Shown here: in pieces, positions 16,754 through 27,633 of the stretch
Layout of the letters: the number at the start of each line of letters is the position of its first letter
Numbering within the stretch: position 1 is the stretch's first letter
Origin: Thermohalobaculum sp039513195
Lineage (GTDB): Bacteria; Pseudomonadota; Alphaproteobacteria; Rhodobacterales; Rhodobacteraceae
Assembly (NCBI GenBank): GCA_039513195.1
Contig: JBCCRM010000001.1
Coordinates: 124,001-188,000, forward strand
Reading direction: 5' to 3'
Length of the DNA: 64,000 bases
Notes under the pieces: generated by a model
Told to the model about the DNA's origin: nothing
Database searches by the model: none
The model's input: only the letters and a program-made list of their open reading frames with translations
Made by a program: the position numbers and the translations under genes

Positions 16754-17329
16754 TCAGTCGGAGGCGACTTTAACGCTGACCATTCGGTCTGGATCGTTCA
16801 CGGCCCCGGTCCGCGGGGCACCGCGCTTAATGTTGTCGACATGCTCCATGCCGTCGATCACCCGGCCCCAGACCGTGTATTGCTTGTTCAGAAAATGCCC
16901 TTCCTCGAACATGATGAAGAACTGCGAGTTGGCGGAATTGGGGTTCTGCGCGCGGGCCATACCCACCACGCCCCGGTCGAAGGGCACGTCCGAAAACTCT
17001 GCCTGCAGATCGCCATAGCTCGACCCGCCGGTGCCAGCGCGGGAGGGGTTGAAGCCGTCCTCCATATCCGCGAACTGCACATCGCCCGTCTGCGCCATAA
17101 AGCCCTCGATCACGCGGTGAAAGGCAACATTGTTATAGGCGCCCTCACGGACGAGTTGCTTAATCCGCTCGACATGTTTCGGCGCAACATCCGGCAGCAT
17201 CTCGATGGTCACCGCGCCCGAGCTGAGCTCGATGATCAGCGTGTTCTCCGGATCTTCGATTTCCACGGCATCTCCCTTCCCTGGCAGTGCAATGAGCAGG
17301 GCCGCCACCAAACACAGTGTCCTAAGCAT
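16754..17329 (-). CDS. Exported cyclophilin-type peptidyl-prolyl isomerase
   Basis: A 191-aa protein with a signal peptide (MLRTLCLVAALLIALPGKGDA) followed by a cyclophilin domain, so it should fold proteins in the periplasm. The catalytic region shows NVAFHRVIEGFMAQTGD, then GGSSYGDLQAEF, GVVGMAR, NSANSQFFI and the late VWGRVIDGMEHVD. The catalytic arginine (FHRV) and the FMAQTG motif are intact. ATG 17329 follows GGAGGATGAC, an ideal site. It precedes queA by 12 nt. In related genomes a second, cytosolic copy usually lies next to it; only the exported one is seen here. Confidence 0.92.
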   Translation of the reverse strand: MLRTLCLVAALLIALPGKGDAVEIEDPENTLIIELSSGAVTIEMLPDVAPKHVERIKQLVREGAYNNVAFHRVIEGFMAQTGDVQFADMEDGFNPSRAGTGGSSYGDLQAEFSDVPFDRGVVGMARAQNPNSANSQFFIMFEEGHFLNKQYTVWGRVIDGMEHVDNIKRGAPRTGAVNDPDRMVSVKVASD

Positions 17330-17430
17330 GTCATCCTCCGCTCTCTGAGTTCGGCGCCAAGCCCTAAGCCGCCTGCGCCCGCAGGTCAAACGCTGTCGGG
17401 TGCGGGCGCCGTCGGGGCCCAATCGGTGGA

Positions 17431-19383
17431 CTAGGGTCGCGAACCGGGACGCTCGGCCAGGAAGGTCCGCGCTTCCTCCGCCGTCTCGAAGATATGCGGT
17501 GCGGTGCGGTCGGCCAGTGCCCGGCCCAGCTTCATCCGCATGAAGGCTGATCCGGAATAGCGGCTGATGCGATGGTAGAACCGCTCCGTCAGATCGCGGA
17601 CCATGGCGGCATAGGCGTCCTCGATGTCCTCGTCGATCCGGGCCCCGTCGTAGTTGGCGATGACATCGACCCGGTGCGCGAGGGGGGCGCAGACGGCCTC
17701 CACCTGCGCGCGGATCTGGTCGATGTCGTCGACACTGCGGATGCGCATCTTCTCGAAGTTGAGGAAGAGCTGCCGTCGTGCGGCATCCAGAGCGATACGG
17801 TCGGTAAGGTCCAGGCGCAGCAGTTCGGTGCGAAGGGCCATCGGCTCCTCCTCAAAGATCCGTGCATCCATTACCGCAACCTCGCCGGTCGACAGACCGA
17901 TCTCCGGCCGAAACTGCATATGCGCGAGGATGTCCCGATCCAGATCCATGCCAGGTGCTATCTCGATCAGGCGCAGTCCGTTCTCGCACAGTTCGAAAAC
18001 GCAGCGTTCCGTGACATAGAGCACGGGTTGGTCCAAGCGGGCTGCGCGCGCGCCGGAGAAAGTGATCTGCTCGACCCTCGCGCGGAACTTCATAGCGCGG
18101 CCCTCCTCCCGGATTTGCAGGCGTCCTTGCTGCACGGCGATGTCGAGACCGCCCGCGGTGAAGGTGCCGGCAAAGACCAGCCGCTTTGCGGCCTGGCTGA
18201 TATTTATAAAGCCCCCGGCGCCTGCCAATCGCGCGCCGAAGCGGGAGACATTGACATTGCCGGCGGCATCCACCTCCGCCATGCCGAGGCAGGCCATATC
18301 GAGGCCGCCGCCGTCGTAGAAATCGAACTGTTGATTCTGGGCGATAATGGCTTGGGTGTTCACCGCGGCGCCGAAATCCAGGCCAGAGGCCGGTTGCCCG
18401 CCGATCACGCCGGGCTCGGCAGTCAGGGTCAGATGGTCGGTCAGCCCCTCCTCGCCGACGACAGCGGCTACCCCCTCGGGCATACCGATGCCGAGATTGA
18501 CGATGCCATTGACCGGCAGCTCGAAAGCGCAGCGTCGGGCGATGACCTTGCGCGCGCCGAGCTGTATGGGGGCCGCGGCCGACGCGGGGGCGCGGAACCG
18601 CCCAGTGAAGAGATGCGAGTAGGCGGTTGCGTAGGTCTGTAGGTGATGCTCTGGCTCCGCCACTACAATGGCGTCGACCAGCGCACCCGGGATGATCACG
18701 TCCCGCGGGTTCAGGCTGCGCGGCGCAGCCACGCGCTCGACCTGAACCAGGACGATGCCGCCGGAGTTCTTAACCGCCATGGCCTGTGCGAGGTTGTCGA
18801 GGATCAGTGCCTCCCGCTCCATGGTGACATTGCCCGCCTCATCGGCGGTGGTCCCGCGCAGGATCGCTATGTCGAGGGGCATCGCCCGGTAGAAGAGATA
18901 GGTCTCGCCCCCGAACTCGGTCAGTTGGACCAGATCTTCCTGGGTCACATCATTAATCTTGCCGCCGCCATGGCGCGGATCGACAAAGGTCTCGAGCCCG
19001 ACCTTGCTGAGCATGCCCGGGCGCCGGGCCGCAATCTCGCGGTAGAGATGGCTGATACAGCCCTGCGGCAGATTGTAGGCCTCGATCCGCCCGGCGAGGG
19101 CGAGCTGGCCGACCTTGGGGATCAGCCCCCAGTGCCCGCCGATTACCCGTGCCAACAGACCGTCGTGGCCAAGCCTGTTAAGCCCACGATCTTTACCGTC
19201 GCCCTGGCCCGCTGCGAAGAAAAGCGTCAGATCCCGCGGTTCCCGCGTTTCGAGAAACCGGGCCTCCAGCGCTGCGAGAATGCCATCCGGCACGCCGATT
19301 CCGACGAAGCCGCTAGTGGTAACGGCGTCGCCGCTGCGGATCAGGCGGACGGCCTCGACGGCCGAGACGATTTTATTGGCCAT
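17431..19383 (-). CDS. Fused acyl-CoA:acetate/3-ketoacid CoA-transferase
   Basis: A 650-aa single-chain family I CoA-transferase with both halves in one polypeptide, as in YdiF. The alpha half has GDAVTTSGFVGIGVPDG and FFAAGQGDGKDRG; the beta half has NLGIGMPEGVA and LTAEPGVIGG, whose glutamate is the expected catalytic residue forming the glutamyl-CoA thioester. About 120 residues after the usual YdiF end (from DRIALDAARRQLF) form an extra C-terminal segment found in some proteobacterial members. GGGAGGAG precedes the ATG. It likely exchanges CoA between acetate and a short-chain acyl-CoA. It could cooperate with acid:CoA ligases elsewhere in the window, but this is not shown. Confidence 0.88.
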   Translation of the reverse strand: MANKIVSAVEAVRLIRSGDAVTTSGFVGIGVPDGILAALEARFLETREPRDLTLFFAAGQGDGKDRGLNRLGHDGLLARVIGGHWGLIPKVGQLALAGRIEAYNLPQGCISHLYREIAARRPGMLSKVGLETFVDPRHGGGKINDVTQEDLVQLTEFGGETYLFYRAMPLDIAILRGTTADEAGNVTMEREALILDNLAQAMAVKNSGGIVLVQVERVAAPRSLNPRDVIIPGALVDAIVVAEPEHHLQTYATAYSHLFTGRFRAPASAAAPIQLGARKVIARRCAFELPVNGIVNLGIGMPEGVAAVVGEEGLTDHLTLTAEPGVIGGQPASGLDFGAAVNTQAIIAQNQQFDFYDGGGLDMACLGMAEVDAAGNVNVSRFGARLAGAGGFINISQAAKRLVFAGTFTAGGLDIAVQQGRLQIREEGRAMKFRARVEQITFSGARAARLDQPVLYVTERCVFELCENGLRLIEIAPGMDLDRDILAHMQFRPEIGLSTGEVAVMDARIFEEEPMALRTELLRLDLTDRIALDAARRQLFLNFEKMRIRSVDDIDQIRAQVEAVCAPLAHRVDVIANYDGARIDEDIEDAYAAMVRDLTERFYHRISRYSGSAFMRMKLGRALADRTAPHIFETAEEARTFLAERPGSRP

Positions 19384-19437
19384 CGCATCTCCTCCCGCTG
19401 TTTGGTTTGCAGCGGCGCGACGCTCCCGCCGTGCGGG

Positions 19438-19926
19438 CTACTGGCCGAAACGGGTGCGCAACGCCTGTTCGACCGTCGGCGAGACAAAATGCGAAACGTC
19501 GCCGCCCATGCGGGCCACTTCCTTCACGAGCTTCGAGGCGATGGCCTGATGCTGTGCCTCTGCCATGAGGAAGACCATCTCTATGTCGTCATTCAGCGCG
19601 CGGTTCATGCCGACCATCTGAAACTCGTACTCGAAATCCGCAACCGCGCGCAGGCCCCGGATGATGACCTGCGCGCCAACCTCGTCGGCGAATTGCACCA
19701 ATAGGTTTTCGAAGGGCCGAACCTCGATTTCGATGCTGTGCGGCACGCAGCTGCACTCCTCCGCAATCATCGCGGCGCGTTCGTCGAGGCTGAAAAGCGG
19801 ACCTTTGTCTCGGTTGATCGCCACCCCGATTACCAGCCGGTCGACCAAACGGGTTGCCCGCCGTATGATGTCGCGATGACCCAGCGTGACCGGGTCGAAT
19901 GTGCCCGGGTATAGCCCTGTGCGCAC
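19438..19926 (-). CDS. coaD: Phosphopantetheine adenylyltransferase
   Basis: A 162-aa CoaD that adds AMP to 4-phosphopantetheine, the fourth step of coenzyme A synthesis. The start is GTG 19926 (MRTGLYPGTFDPVTLGH), preceded by GAGGAGACGACC; a longer frame to 19995 lacks homology. The nucleotidyl-transferase motif TLGH is at residues 14-17, and IIRGLRAVADFEYEFQM is the family signature. Length is normal. It lies 54 nt downstream of the CoA-transferase start on the same strand, and CBS lies further upstream. Confidence 0.95.
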   Translation of the reverse strand: MRTGLYPGTFDPVTLGHRDIIRRATRLVDRLVIGVAINRDKGPLFSLDERAAMIAEECSCVPHSIEIEVRPFENLLVQFADEVGAQVIIRGLRAVADFEYEFQMVGMNRALNDDIEMVFLMAEAQHQAIASKLVKEVARMGGDVSHFVSPTVEQALRTRFGQ

Positions 19927-20090
19927 GGTCGTCTCCTCTCCCCCTGCCGAAGCCGTGCCACGCAACATCGGCGCTCCGGGAAGGTCAAGCGGCAAAGTTC
20001 TATGCGCGCAATATTCTTGCGCTTGTCCTTGCTTTCTCGGTCGATCCGTGCGGGCCTTAGTCTCTTTGAGATTGCGGCGCCCCGGTCGGC

Positions 20091-20525
20091 TCAGAAGCCT
20101 GACAGCATCCCGGTCATGGCAGCGTTCTCCGCCTCGATCTCGCCGATCCGGGCTTTGACGACGTCGCCGATCGAGACGATGCCGGTCATCTGGCCAGCCT
20201 CCACGACGGGCATGTGCCGGAACCGGCCCGCAGTCATGCGTTCGAGCACCGACAGGGCTGTGTCACTGGGCGCGCAGCTCGACACCTTTTTGGTCATCGC
20301 GCCGCTTACCGGCGCATCGAGGGCCGTCGGTCCGTCGGCGCCGAGGATGCGGACGATATCCCGCTCTGACAAAATGCCGGCGACGCGGTTCCGGTCGCGG
20401 CTGACGACGAGCGCGCCGATGCGTTTCGCCGACAGTCTGCGTACAGCCTCGGAAACGCTGGCTTCTGGGGAAATGGTCGCTACCTCGGCCGATCCCTTCT
20501 GAAGCAGGATCTGAGACACCTTCAT
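20091..20525 (-). CDS. Two-CBS-domain protein
   Basis: A 144-aa stand-alone CBS-pair protein. The first domain covers about residues 10-65 (VATISPEASVSEAV, GALVVSRD, GILSERDIVR) and the second about 75-130 (SSCAPSDTALSVL, RHMPVVEAG, GIVSIGDVVKAR). Such pairs bind adenosine nucleotides and report energy state, but no effector partner is encoded alongside. The ATG at 20525 is preceded by GGAAG. It belongs to the common short alphaproteobacterial type; its role here is unknown. Confidence 0.9.
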   Translation of the reverse strand: MKVSQILLQKGSAEVATISPEASVSEAVRRLSAKRIGALVVSRDRNRVAGILSERDIVRILGADGPTALDAPVSGAMTKKVSSCAPSDTALSVLERMTAGRFRHMPVVEAGQMTGIVSIGDVVKARIGEIEAENAAMTGMLSGF

Positions 20526-20932
20526 GGCTTCCTCCCAAAGTTCTTTTATGATGGCAGTCGAGGGTGCGACCGAGTGTCCGGCCTGTCAATCGACGCGGCC
20601 GGTCTGCGGGCCGAGCCCGGCCGGCTTAGGCCCGCCTTCGGCAGGATCCAGGCGCGAACTTTGCGGAATCGCACGCCTTTCGGCGCGCGATGGGTCTGTG
20701 CCTTGGCGCGGGCCGTCGCATTCGCTGGCCCGCGCCGCCCGTGGCAGGCGTCAGCCGCGATCGTTGGGCGGTGACGCTTGTGGGTTTTGCTGCAGTTCTG
20801 CTGGGGAAAACCGTCAGAGGCAGTCACGGCCGATGGTTCGGTCGATCCCGGCGGATCACAGGCGGGCAGCGCTGGCGCCCGGTCGGCTCGGCGCCGGCCC
20901 TTCACCTGGCCGGATCTCGAGCCCCGTTATCG
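20526..20932. other. Intergenic gap with one palindromic repeat copy
   Basis: No gene was found in these 407 bases between the CBS gene and the uvrA stop. It holds one copy of the CGGAATCGC palindromic repeat (20664-20708) and several further GC-rich inverted repeats. Open frames here have no protein-like features. Confidence 0.6.
20664..20708. repeat. Palindromic intergenic repeat, family 1, copy 1
   Basis: CGGAATCGC, then a hairpin (ATCGC 20668-20672 with GCGAT 20687-20691 and CGCC 20674-20677 with GGCG 20682-20685, one A-C mismatch), then GGGTCTGTGCCTTGGCG. Copies at 40628 and 45418 keep the flanks CGGAATCGC and GCGATGGG-TC while the stem varies with compensating changes. Confidence 0.6.
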
Positions 20933-23812
<2,880 letters not shown>

Positions 23813-23881
23813 GACCCCGACCCCTCCGGACCTTCCGCAGACATAACGTGAGCCCAGTCGATTGCGAGTCTCTGACGGCGT

Positions 23882-23896
23882 AAACGAAGAGAGAAC
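23882..23896 (-). promoter_or_regulatory. Candidate LexA (SOS) box of uvrA
   Basis: On the minus strand this reads GTTC-N7-GTTT, one base from the alphaproteobacterial LexA consensus GTTC-N7-GTTC. It lies 70 nt upstream of the uvrA start, a sensible operator position. uvrA is a classic SOS gene. Confidence 0.65.
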
Positions 23897-23928
23897 ACCG
23901 CACCATGGCCAGTGGCGCGCAGGGGCGC

Positions 23929-24804
23929 CTACTCGCCGGCGGTTCGCCGGTAGAGGGCGGGGGTCACACCCTGCCAGCGACGAAACGCATCGGTGAGATG
24001 GCTTTGCGAGCAGAAGCCGCATGCAAGCGCGATATGCGCTATGGACTGTCGGGTCGTGCGCAGCAATTCTCGCGCCCGCTCGAGCCGCCTGCGGTGCACA
24101 TAAAGGGCGGGCGTCTCGCCGATCGAGTCCCGGAAACGACGGGAGAAATGCGAGACCGAGAGCCCCGCCTCATCGGCAAGAATTTGCACGGTCAAAACGT
24201 CGCCGAGGTCCTGTTCGATCAGGTCTAACACGCGCCGCAGCGCGCGGCGATCCAAGGTCCCCTCGGCATCCGGCTCGGCACCGCGATGATAGCCGAACAC
24301 TTCCCCCAGCGCGGCGACCCCCAGGGCCTCGGCCATCATGGTGCCGCCCGGAAATCCCGACTCTAAGAAACGGCGCGCGAGCGTGCTCGCCGCAACGACG
24401 CCGGGTCCCGCGATATTCATCCGGTTTTCGATGTCGCCTTCGACATCCATGACCTCGGTGTAGCCGTAGCGCAGGCTGACGGGAGCGCGGATCACCAAGA
24501 GCCGCAGATCGGCACGGTGGTTTCGGATGAAGACATCAGAGCCGGCCGGATGAAAATTCATTGTTCCAGAGGATGATACACCTTGATGCTTCGGCCCGCC
24601 ATTAAACGCAAAATCATAGCTGCCTGGGCCGGCCAAGTTGAACACAAACACGTCGCGCGTCGAGGTAAAGTCGAACAGATGCGCCCCCGGCTCGCGGAGA
24701 CCAACGGTAAAGCCGTTGGCCGCAAGGCGGCCGCCGGCCCATCCCGGCAAGCGTTCCCGATTGCGGGTTGTCGATGTGGAGTCATTGTTGTGATCTGTAT
24801 TCAT
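23929..24804 (-). CDS. AraC/XylS-family transcriptional regulator
   Basis: A 291-aa regulator. Residues about 190-285 form the double helix-turn-helix domain with LADEAGLSVSHFSRRFRDSIG as first unit (landmark LSVSHFSRRF) and IAHIALACGFCSQSHLTDAFRRWQGVTPALYR as second (landmark GFCSQSHLTDAFR). The N-terminal half is a sensor domain of unknown ligand. It is transcribed away from the 48-aa peptide and lrgAB, with a 222-bp AT-rich region between that holds inverted repeats, so these genes are plausible targets. No cysteine or His pattern points to a metal. Ligand unknown. Confidence 0.9.
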   Translation of the reverse strand: MNTDHNNDSTSTTRNRERLPGWAGGRLAANGFTVGLREPGAHLFDFTSTRDVFVFNLAGPGSYDFAFNGGPKHQGVSSSGTMNFHPAGSDVFIRNHRADLRLLVIRAPVSLRYGYTEVMDVEGDIENRMNIAGPGVVAASTLARRFLESGFPGGTMMAEALGVAALGEVFGYHRGAEPDAEGTLDRRALRRVLDLIEQDLGDVLTVQILADEAGLSVSHFSRRFRDSIGETPALYVHRRRLERARELLRTTRQSIAHIALACGFCSQSHLTDAFRRWQGVTPALYRRTAGE

Positions 24805-24875
24805 CGTGTTCGTCTATGCACTCCGACGCTTTCCTTACAGCTCTCTGGCATGTCTAGTCTTGCGAGTTAGCGCGT

Positions 24876-24979
24876 AAAAATCTTGTAGATTTTTGCTCAA
24901 TTCGTATCAAATCCGAACGTTTGTACAGTTTTGCGCAGTGAAATGATAAACTCCGCGGCGAATGTGATATAACGCAAAA
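24876..24979. promoter_or_regulatory. AT-rich divergent control region with two inverted repeats
   Basis: AAAAATC at 24876-24882 and GATTTTT at 24888-24894 form a perfect 7-bp inverted repeat, and TTTTGCG at 24929-24935 is matched by CGCAAAA at 24973-24979. The stretch is far richer in A/T than its surroundings and separates the AraC gene from the plus-strand unit beginning at 25027. The repeats are candidate operators; no regulator site is known. Confidence 0.4.
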
Positions 24980-25026
24980 GCTGCGTTCTGTATCAGACTC
25001 TCACGTCAGAACGGAGGGAGTGGGCG

Positions 25027-25173
25027 ATGATCAAGCTGATGGGCTATCTCGTGCTGTCGCTCGCGGCGTTTGTCGCAACAATGCTGCTCGGGGCCATTGC
25101 GGTCGCGGATCCGGACCACCCGTTGCCGGATGCCGGGCATGGCTCTGTCGTCCTGTCGTTTTCGGCAGGCTGA
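25027..25173 (+). CDS. Small membrane or secreted peptide
   Basis: A 48-aa open frame with an excellent ribosome site (GGAGGGAG, 7 nt upstream). It starts MIKLMGYLVLSLAAF and has one hydrophobic segment over about residues 5-27 ending near AIAVADPDH, followed by a short polar tail rich in Asp/His/Gly. This could be a signal peptide or a single membrane anchor. It is the first gene downstream of the AraC control region and precedes lrgA by about 115 nt. No family is recognised; coding status rests on the ribosome site and hydrophobic pattern. Confidence 0.5.
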   Translation: MIKLMGYLVLSLAAFVATMLLGAIAVADPDHPLPDAGHGSVVLSFSAG

Positions 25174-25224
25174 TGGGCATCGCAGAATAGGTCTGAACCC
25201 AGGTTGACCCCAGGCCGACCTCTG

Positions 25225-25289
25225 CCGATGACAATCGCGGCATCGGTATGTTCTTTCACCTGACAGAGATTCCGCATCTGGGTGAAAGA
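25225..25289 (+). promoter_or_regulatory. Folded leader covering the lrgA ribosome site
   Basis: Two stem-loops precede lrgA: CCGATG 25225-25230 with CATCGG 25241-25246, and TCTTTCACC 25252-25260 with GGTGAAAGA 25281-25289, a perfect 9-bp pair with an inner CAGA/TCTG pair. The second right arm contains the only purine-rich ribosome site and ends 1 nt before the ATG at 25291, so the fold would block translation. Confidence 0.5.
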
Positions 25290-25290
25290 C

Positions 25291-25635
25291 ATGCTGTTCA
25301 ATCTTTGCTTGATTTTGCTGTGCCAACTCGCCGGAGAGGCGATCGTGGCGGCCAGCGGACTGCCCCTGCCTGGTCCCGTCTGCGGGATGATCCTGCTGTT
25401 CGCTGGGCTTCTGATCTGGGGGCTGGGCACTGAAATGGCAGCCCTCGCAGACGGGTTGCTCGGCAATCTCGCTTTGCTGTTCGTGCCGGCGGGGGTTGGT
25501 GTGATGCTGCATGCCGGGCTGATCGGGCGAGACTGGTTGCCGATATCGGTGTCGCTGATCGGGTCGACGGTTCTCACGATCGCCGTGACGGCGTTGATCA
25601 TGGCCCGCCTTGGGGCCGGGCGGGACGTGGAATGA
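25291..25635 (+). CDS. lrgA: CidA/LrgA-family holin-like protein
   Basis: A 114-aa membrane protein with four hydrophobic segments, matching the CidA/LrgA family, including the hallmark LCQLAGEAIVAASGLPLPGPVCGM. The family works with an LrgB partner in membrane permeability, cell lysis control and in some organisms pyruvate or glycolate movement. Its stop overlaps the start of lrgB by 4 nt (ATGA), so the two are translated together. ATG 25291 gives the normal family start; a GTG at 25282 is possible. The leader fold just upstream may control it. Confidence 0.88.
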   Translation: MLFNLCLILLCQLAGEAIVAASGLPLPGPVCGMILLFAGLLIWGLGTEMAALADGLLGNLALLFVPAGVGVMLHAGLIGRDWLPISVSLIGSTVLTIAVTALIMARLGAGRDVE

Positions 25636-26348
25636 CCGATCTGCGGGATATCTGGGTCTATTTGGCGACTGATCCGCTATTGCATCTGACGGCGACGGTG
25701 GTGGCGTTTCAATGTGCATCCTGGGTCTATCGTCGTGGCGGGATGCACCCGCTGCTGAACCCGGTCTTGCTGGCGGTGATTGCTATCGTCGTCGGCCTTT
25801 CGGCGACGGGCACCAGCTACGAGACATATTTCGAGGGCGCGCAGTTTGTTCATTTCCTGCTTGGGCCGGCGACGGTTGCCCTCGCCATTCCTCTATATCG
25901 GCAGCTCGCACCCCTGCGCCGCTCCGCTGCGGCGATTGCGGTGGCGTTGATTGCCGGGTCTTTGACGGCCGCCGCTTCGGCCGTGGCGATTGCCTGGGTT
26001 CTGGGTGCGGCCGAGGACACGATGATCGCTCTGGCCCCGAAATCGGTGACGGCGCCAGTGGCTATGGGCATCACCGAGCAGTTGGGGGGATTGCCCTCGC
26101 TCACGGCAGTTCTCGTTATTCTCACGGGAATTTTGGGTGCCATGCTCGGGCCGTTGGTGCTTAACGCGCTCGGGATAACGGATTGGTCGGTGCGCGGGCT
26201 CGCGATTGGCACCGCAAGCCATGGCATCGGTACGGCGCGGGCCTTTCAGGTCAGCCCCTTGGCCGGCGCTTTTGCAGGGCTTGCCATGGGTTTGAACGCA
26301 TTGGCCACCGCCATCCTGCTGCCGCTGATTTGGTCCGTGATGTTCTAG
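25632..26348 (+). CDS. lrgB: LrgB/CidB-family membrane protein
   Basis: A 238-aa protein with about seven to eight hydrophobic segments. Family landmarks are LLGPATVALAIPLYRQL, APKSVTAPVAMGI and the late ASHGIGTARAFQ. It forms the partner of the upstream LrgA-type protein, overlapping it by 4 nt. In plants and bacteria LrgAB homologues carry glycolate or related acids; in Staphylococcus they modulate murein hydrolases. Which role applies here cannot be told. Length matches the family. Confidence 0.93.
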   Translation: MTDLRDIWVYLATDPLLHLTATVVAFQCASWVYRRGGMHPLLNPVLLAVIAIVVGLSATGTSYETYFEGAQFVHFLLGPATVALAIPLYRQLAPLRRSAAAIAVALIAGSLTAAASAVAIAWVLGAAEDTMIALAPKSVTAPVAMGITEQLGGLPSLTAVLVILTGILGAMLGPLVLNALGITDWSVRGLAIGTASHGIGTARAFQVSPLAGAFAGLAMGLNALATAILLPLIWSVMF

Positions 26349-26402
26349 GGTCTCGGACGGATCGCAGCGGCGAAAACGTGGTCAGATATCGAGGGTTTCC
26401 GT

Positions 26403-27437
26403 ATGCCGCTTTCGCGCCTGGTCCGCTATCCGATTTGGGCTCTGCAGCTCTTTGGACCGACGAAGTCGTTTGCCAGAAACCCGATCCTGGGAAACCCGCG
26501 GCTCAACGAACTGGGCCTGCACAGCTACCGCCTGGGCGTGGCGCATAGAATGGCGCGCTGGCGGCGCCGCTCGCTGGCCCGGCATCTGAGCGCCCAGGAC
26601 GCGGCCGATTTCGATCGCGACGGATTTATCCTGAAACGGGATTACCTGCCGCCCGATCTGTGGCGCGCCCTGCAGGACGAAGTCGCGGCTATGAGTCTAC
26701 CGGCGCGCGAGATGCGGGAGGGACAGACCGTGACGCGGATGACGCCGGTTACGGCGTCGACCCGCGCGGCGCTGCCGGTGGCAGCCCGGGTCGCCGCGGA
26801 TCGTGGGCTGAACGCGATGACACGCTATGTGGCGAGTTATGGCGGTGTGCCAGTTTGGTTCTTCCAAACCGTGATTGCGGAGCCGGATCAGGGCGCTGCC
26901 GACCCCCAGACCGAGCTGCATTCCGACACCTTCTTTCCGACCGCGAAGGCTTGGCTGTTCCTGCAGGATGTCGGGGAGGACGATGGCCCGTTCGCCTATG
27001 TGCCGGGGTCGCACCGGCTGAGCGAGGCGCGGCGGGCGTGGGAGCATCGCTGTTCGATCACGGCCGCCCAGGATGCGCGCCAGAACCACCGCGGCGGCAG
27101 TTTGCGCGTGCGCGCGGCGGAACTGGACGAGATGGGGCTGCCCGGGGCGCGGCGCATGGCGGTGCCGGCCAACACGCTCATCATCGCCGACACCCATGGG
27201 TTTCATGGGCGCACACCGTCGCAGAAGCGGACGGTGCGGGTGGAACTGCACGGGCATCACCGATCCAACCCTTTCCAGCTTTGGTCGGCATTCGATCTGA
27301 AGTCATGGCCCTGGATCCGGGAGCGGCAATTGGACCTCTCGCTCGCCATCGAGGATTTCCAGGTGGCCCGGTTTGGGCGGCGCCGGCACTGGCACCCGGT
27401 CCCCGCGGGTCCCCTGGACGCACCCGCACATATCTGA
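26403..27437 (+). CDS. Phytanoyl-CoA dioxygenase (PhyH) family protein
   Basis: A 344-aa Fe(II)/2-oxoglutarate-dependent oxygenase of the PhyH superfamily. The metal-binding H-x-D is LHSDTF with H173 and D175, and the distal histidine lies in ADTHGFHGR (H265 or H268); a downstream arginine (RTVRVEL) can bind 2-oxoglutarate. The segment DGFILKRDYLPP near residue 73 is the usual domain start. The first 60 residues are basic and unusual for the family. It follows lrgB by 54 nt, so it may be co-expressed. The hydroxylated substrate is unknown. Confidence 0.85.
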   Translation: MPLSRLVRYPIWALQLFGPTKSFARNPILGNPRLNELGLHSYRLGVAHRMARWRRRSLARHLSAQDAADFDRDGFILKRDYLPPDLWRALQDEVAAMSLPAREMREGQTVTRMTPVTASTRAALPVAARVAADRGLNAMTRYVASYGGVPVWFFQTVIAEPDQGAADPQTELHSDTFFPTAKAWLFLQDVGEDDGPFAYVPGSHRLSEARRAWEHRCSITAAQDARQNHRGGSLRVRAAELDEMGLPGARRMAVPANTLIIADTHGFHGRTPSQKRTVRVELHGHHRSNPFQLWSAFDLKSWPWIRERQLDLSLAIEDFQVARFGRRRHWHPVPAGPLDAPAHI

Positions 27438-27458
27438 CCCCCGCCTGACGGCGGGTCC

Positions 27459-27547
27459 GGGCGCCGCGTCATCCTTCCGGCCTGTGGCGATGCCGGCGCA
27501 CGCGGCGGTCTTCGGGCGGTAGTGCGTGTGGGACGGCCGCGGGCGTC
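27459..27547. repeat. Intergenic repeat, family 3, copy 1
   Basis: About 89 bp beginning GGGCGCCGCGTC and ending TGTGGGACGGCCGCGGGCG, with CCGGCCTGTGGC inside. A copy at 62537 aligns over its whole length with roughly three quarters of bases equal, and a partial copy lies at 47938. It follows a small hairpin (CCCGCC/GGCGGG) after the PhyH stop. It also contains, reversed, the GAAGACCGCCGC piece of repeat family 2. Confidence 0.6.
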
Positions 27548-27633
27548 GACGGAATGCGCATGGCTTGGCACGGCCGGTCATGGCCCGGTAAGGTCGCCGA
27601 AACATCCACGAATCGCGGCGGAGGAGCGGCGCC

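Noticed and set aside
17572..18642. 356-residue plus-strand open frame within the CoA-transferase gene
   Set aside because: Shadow of the conserved enzyme on the other strand.
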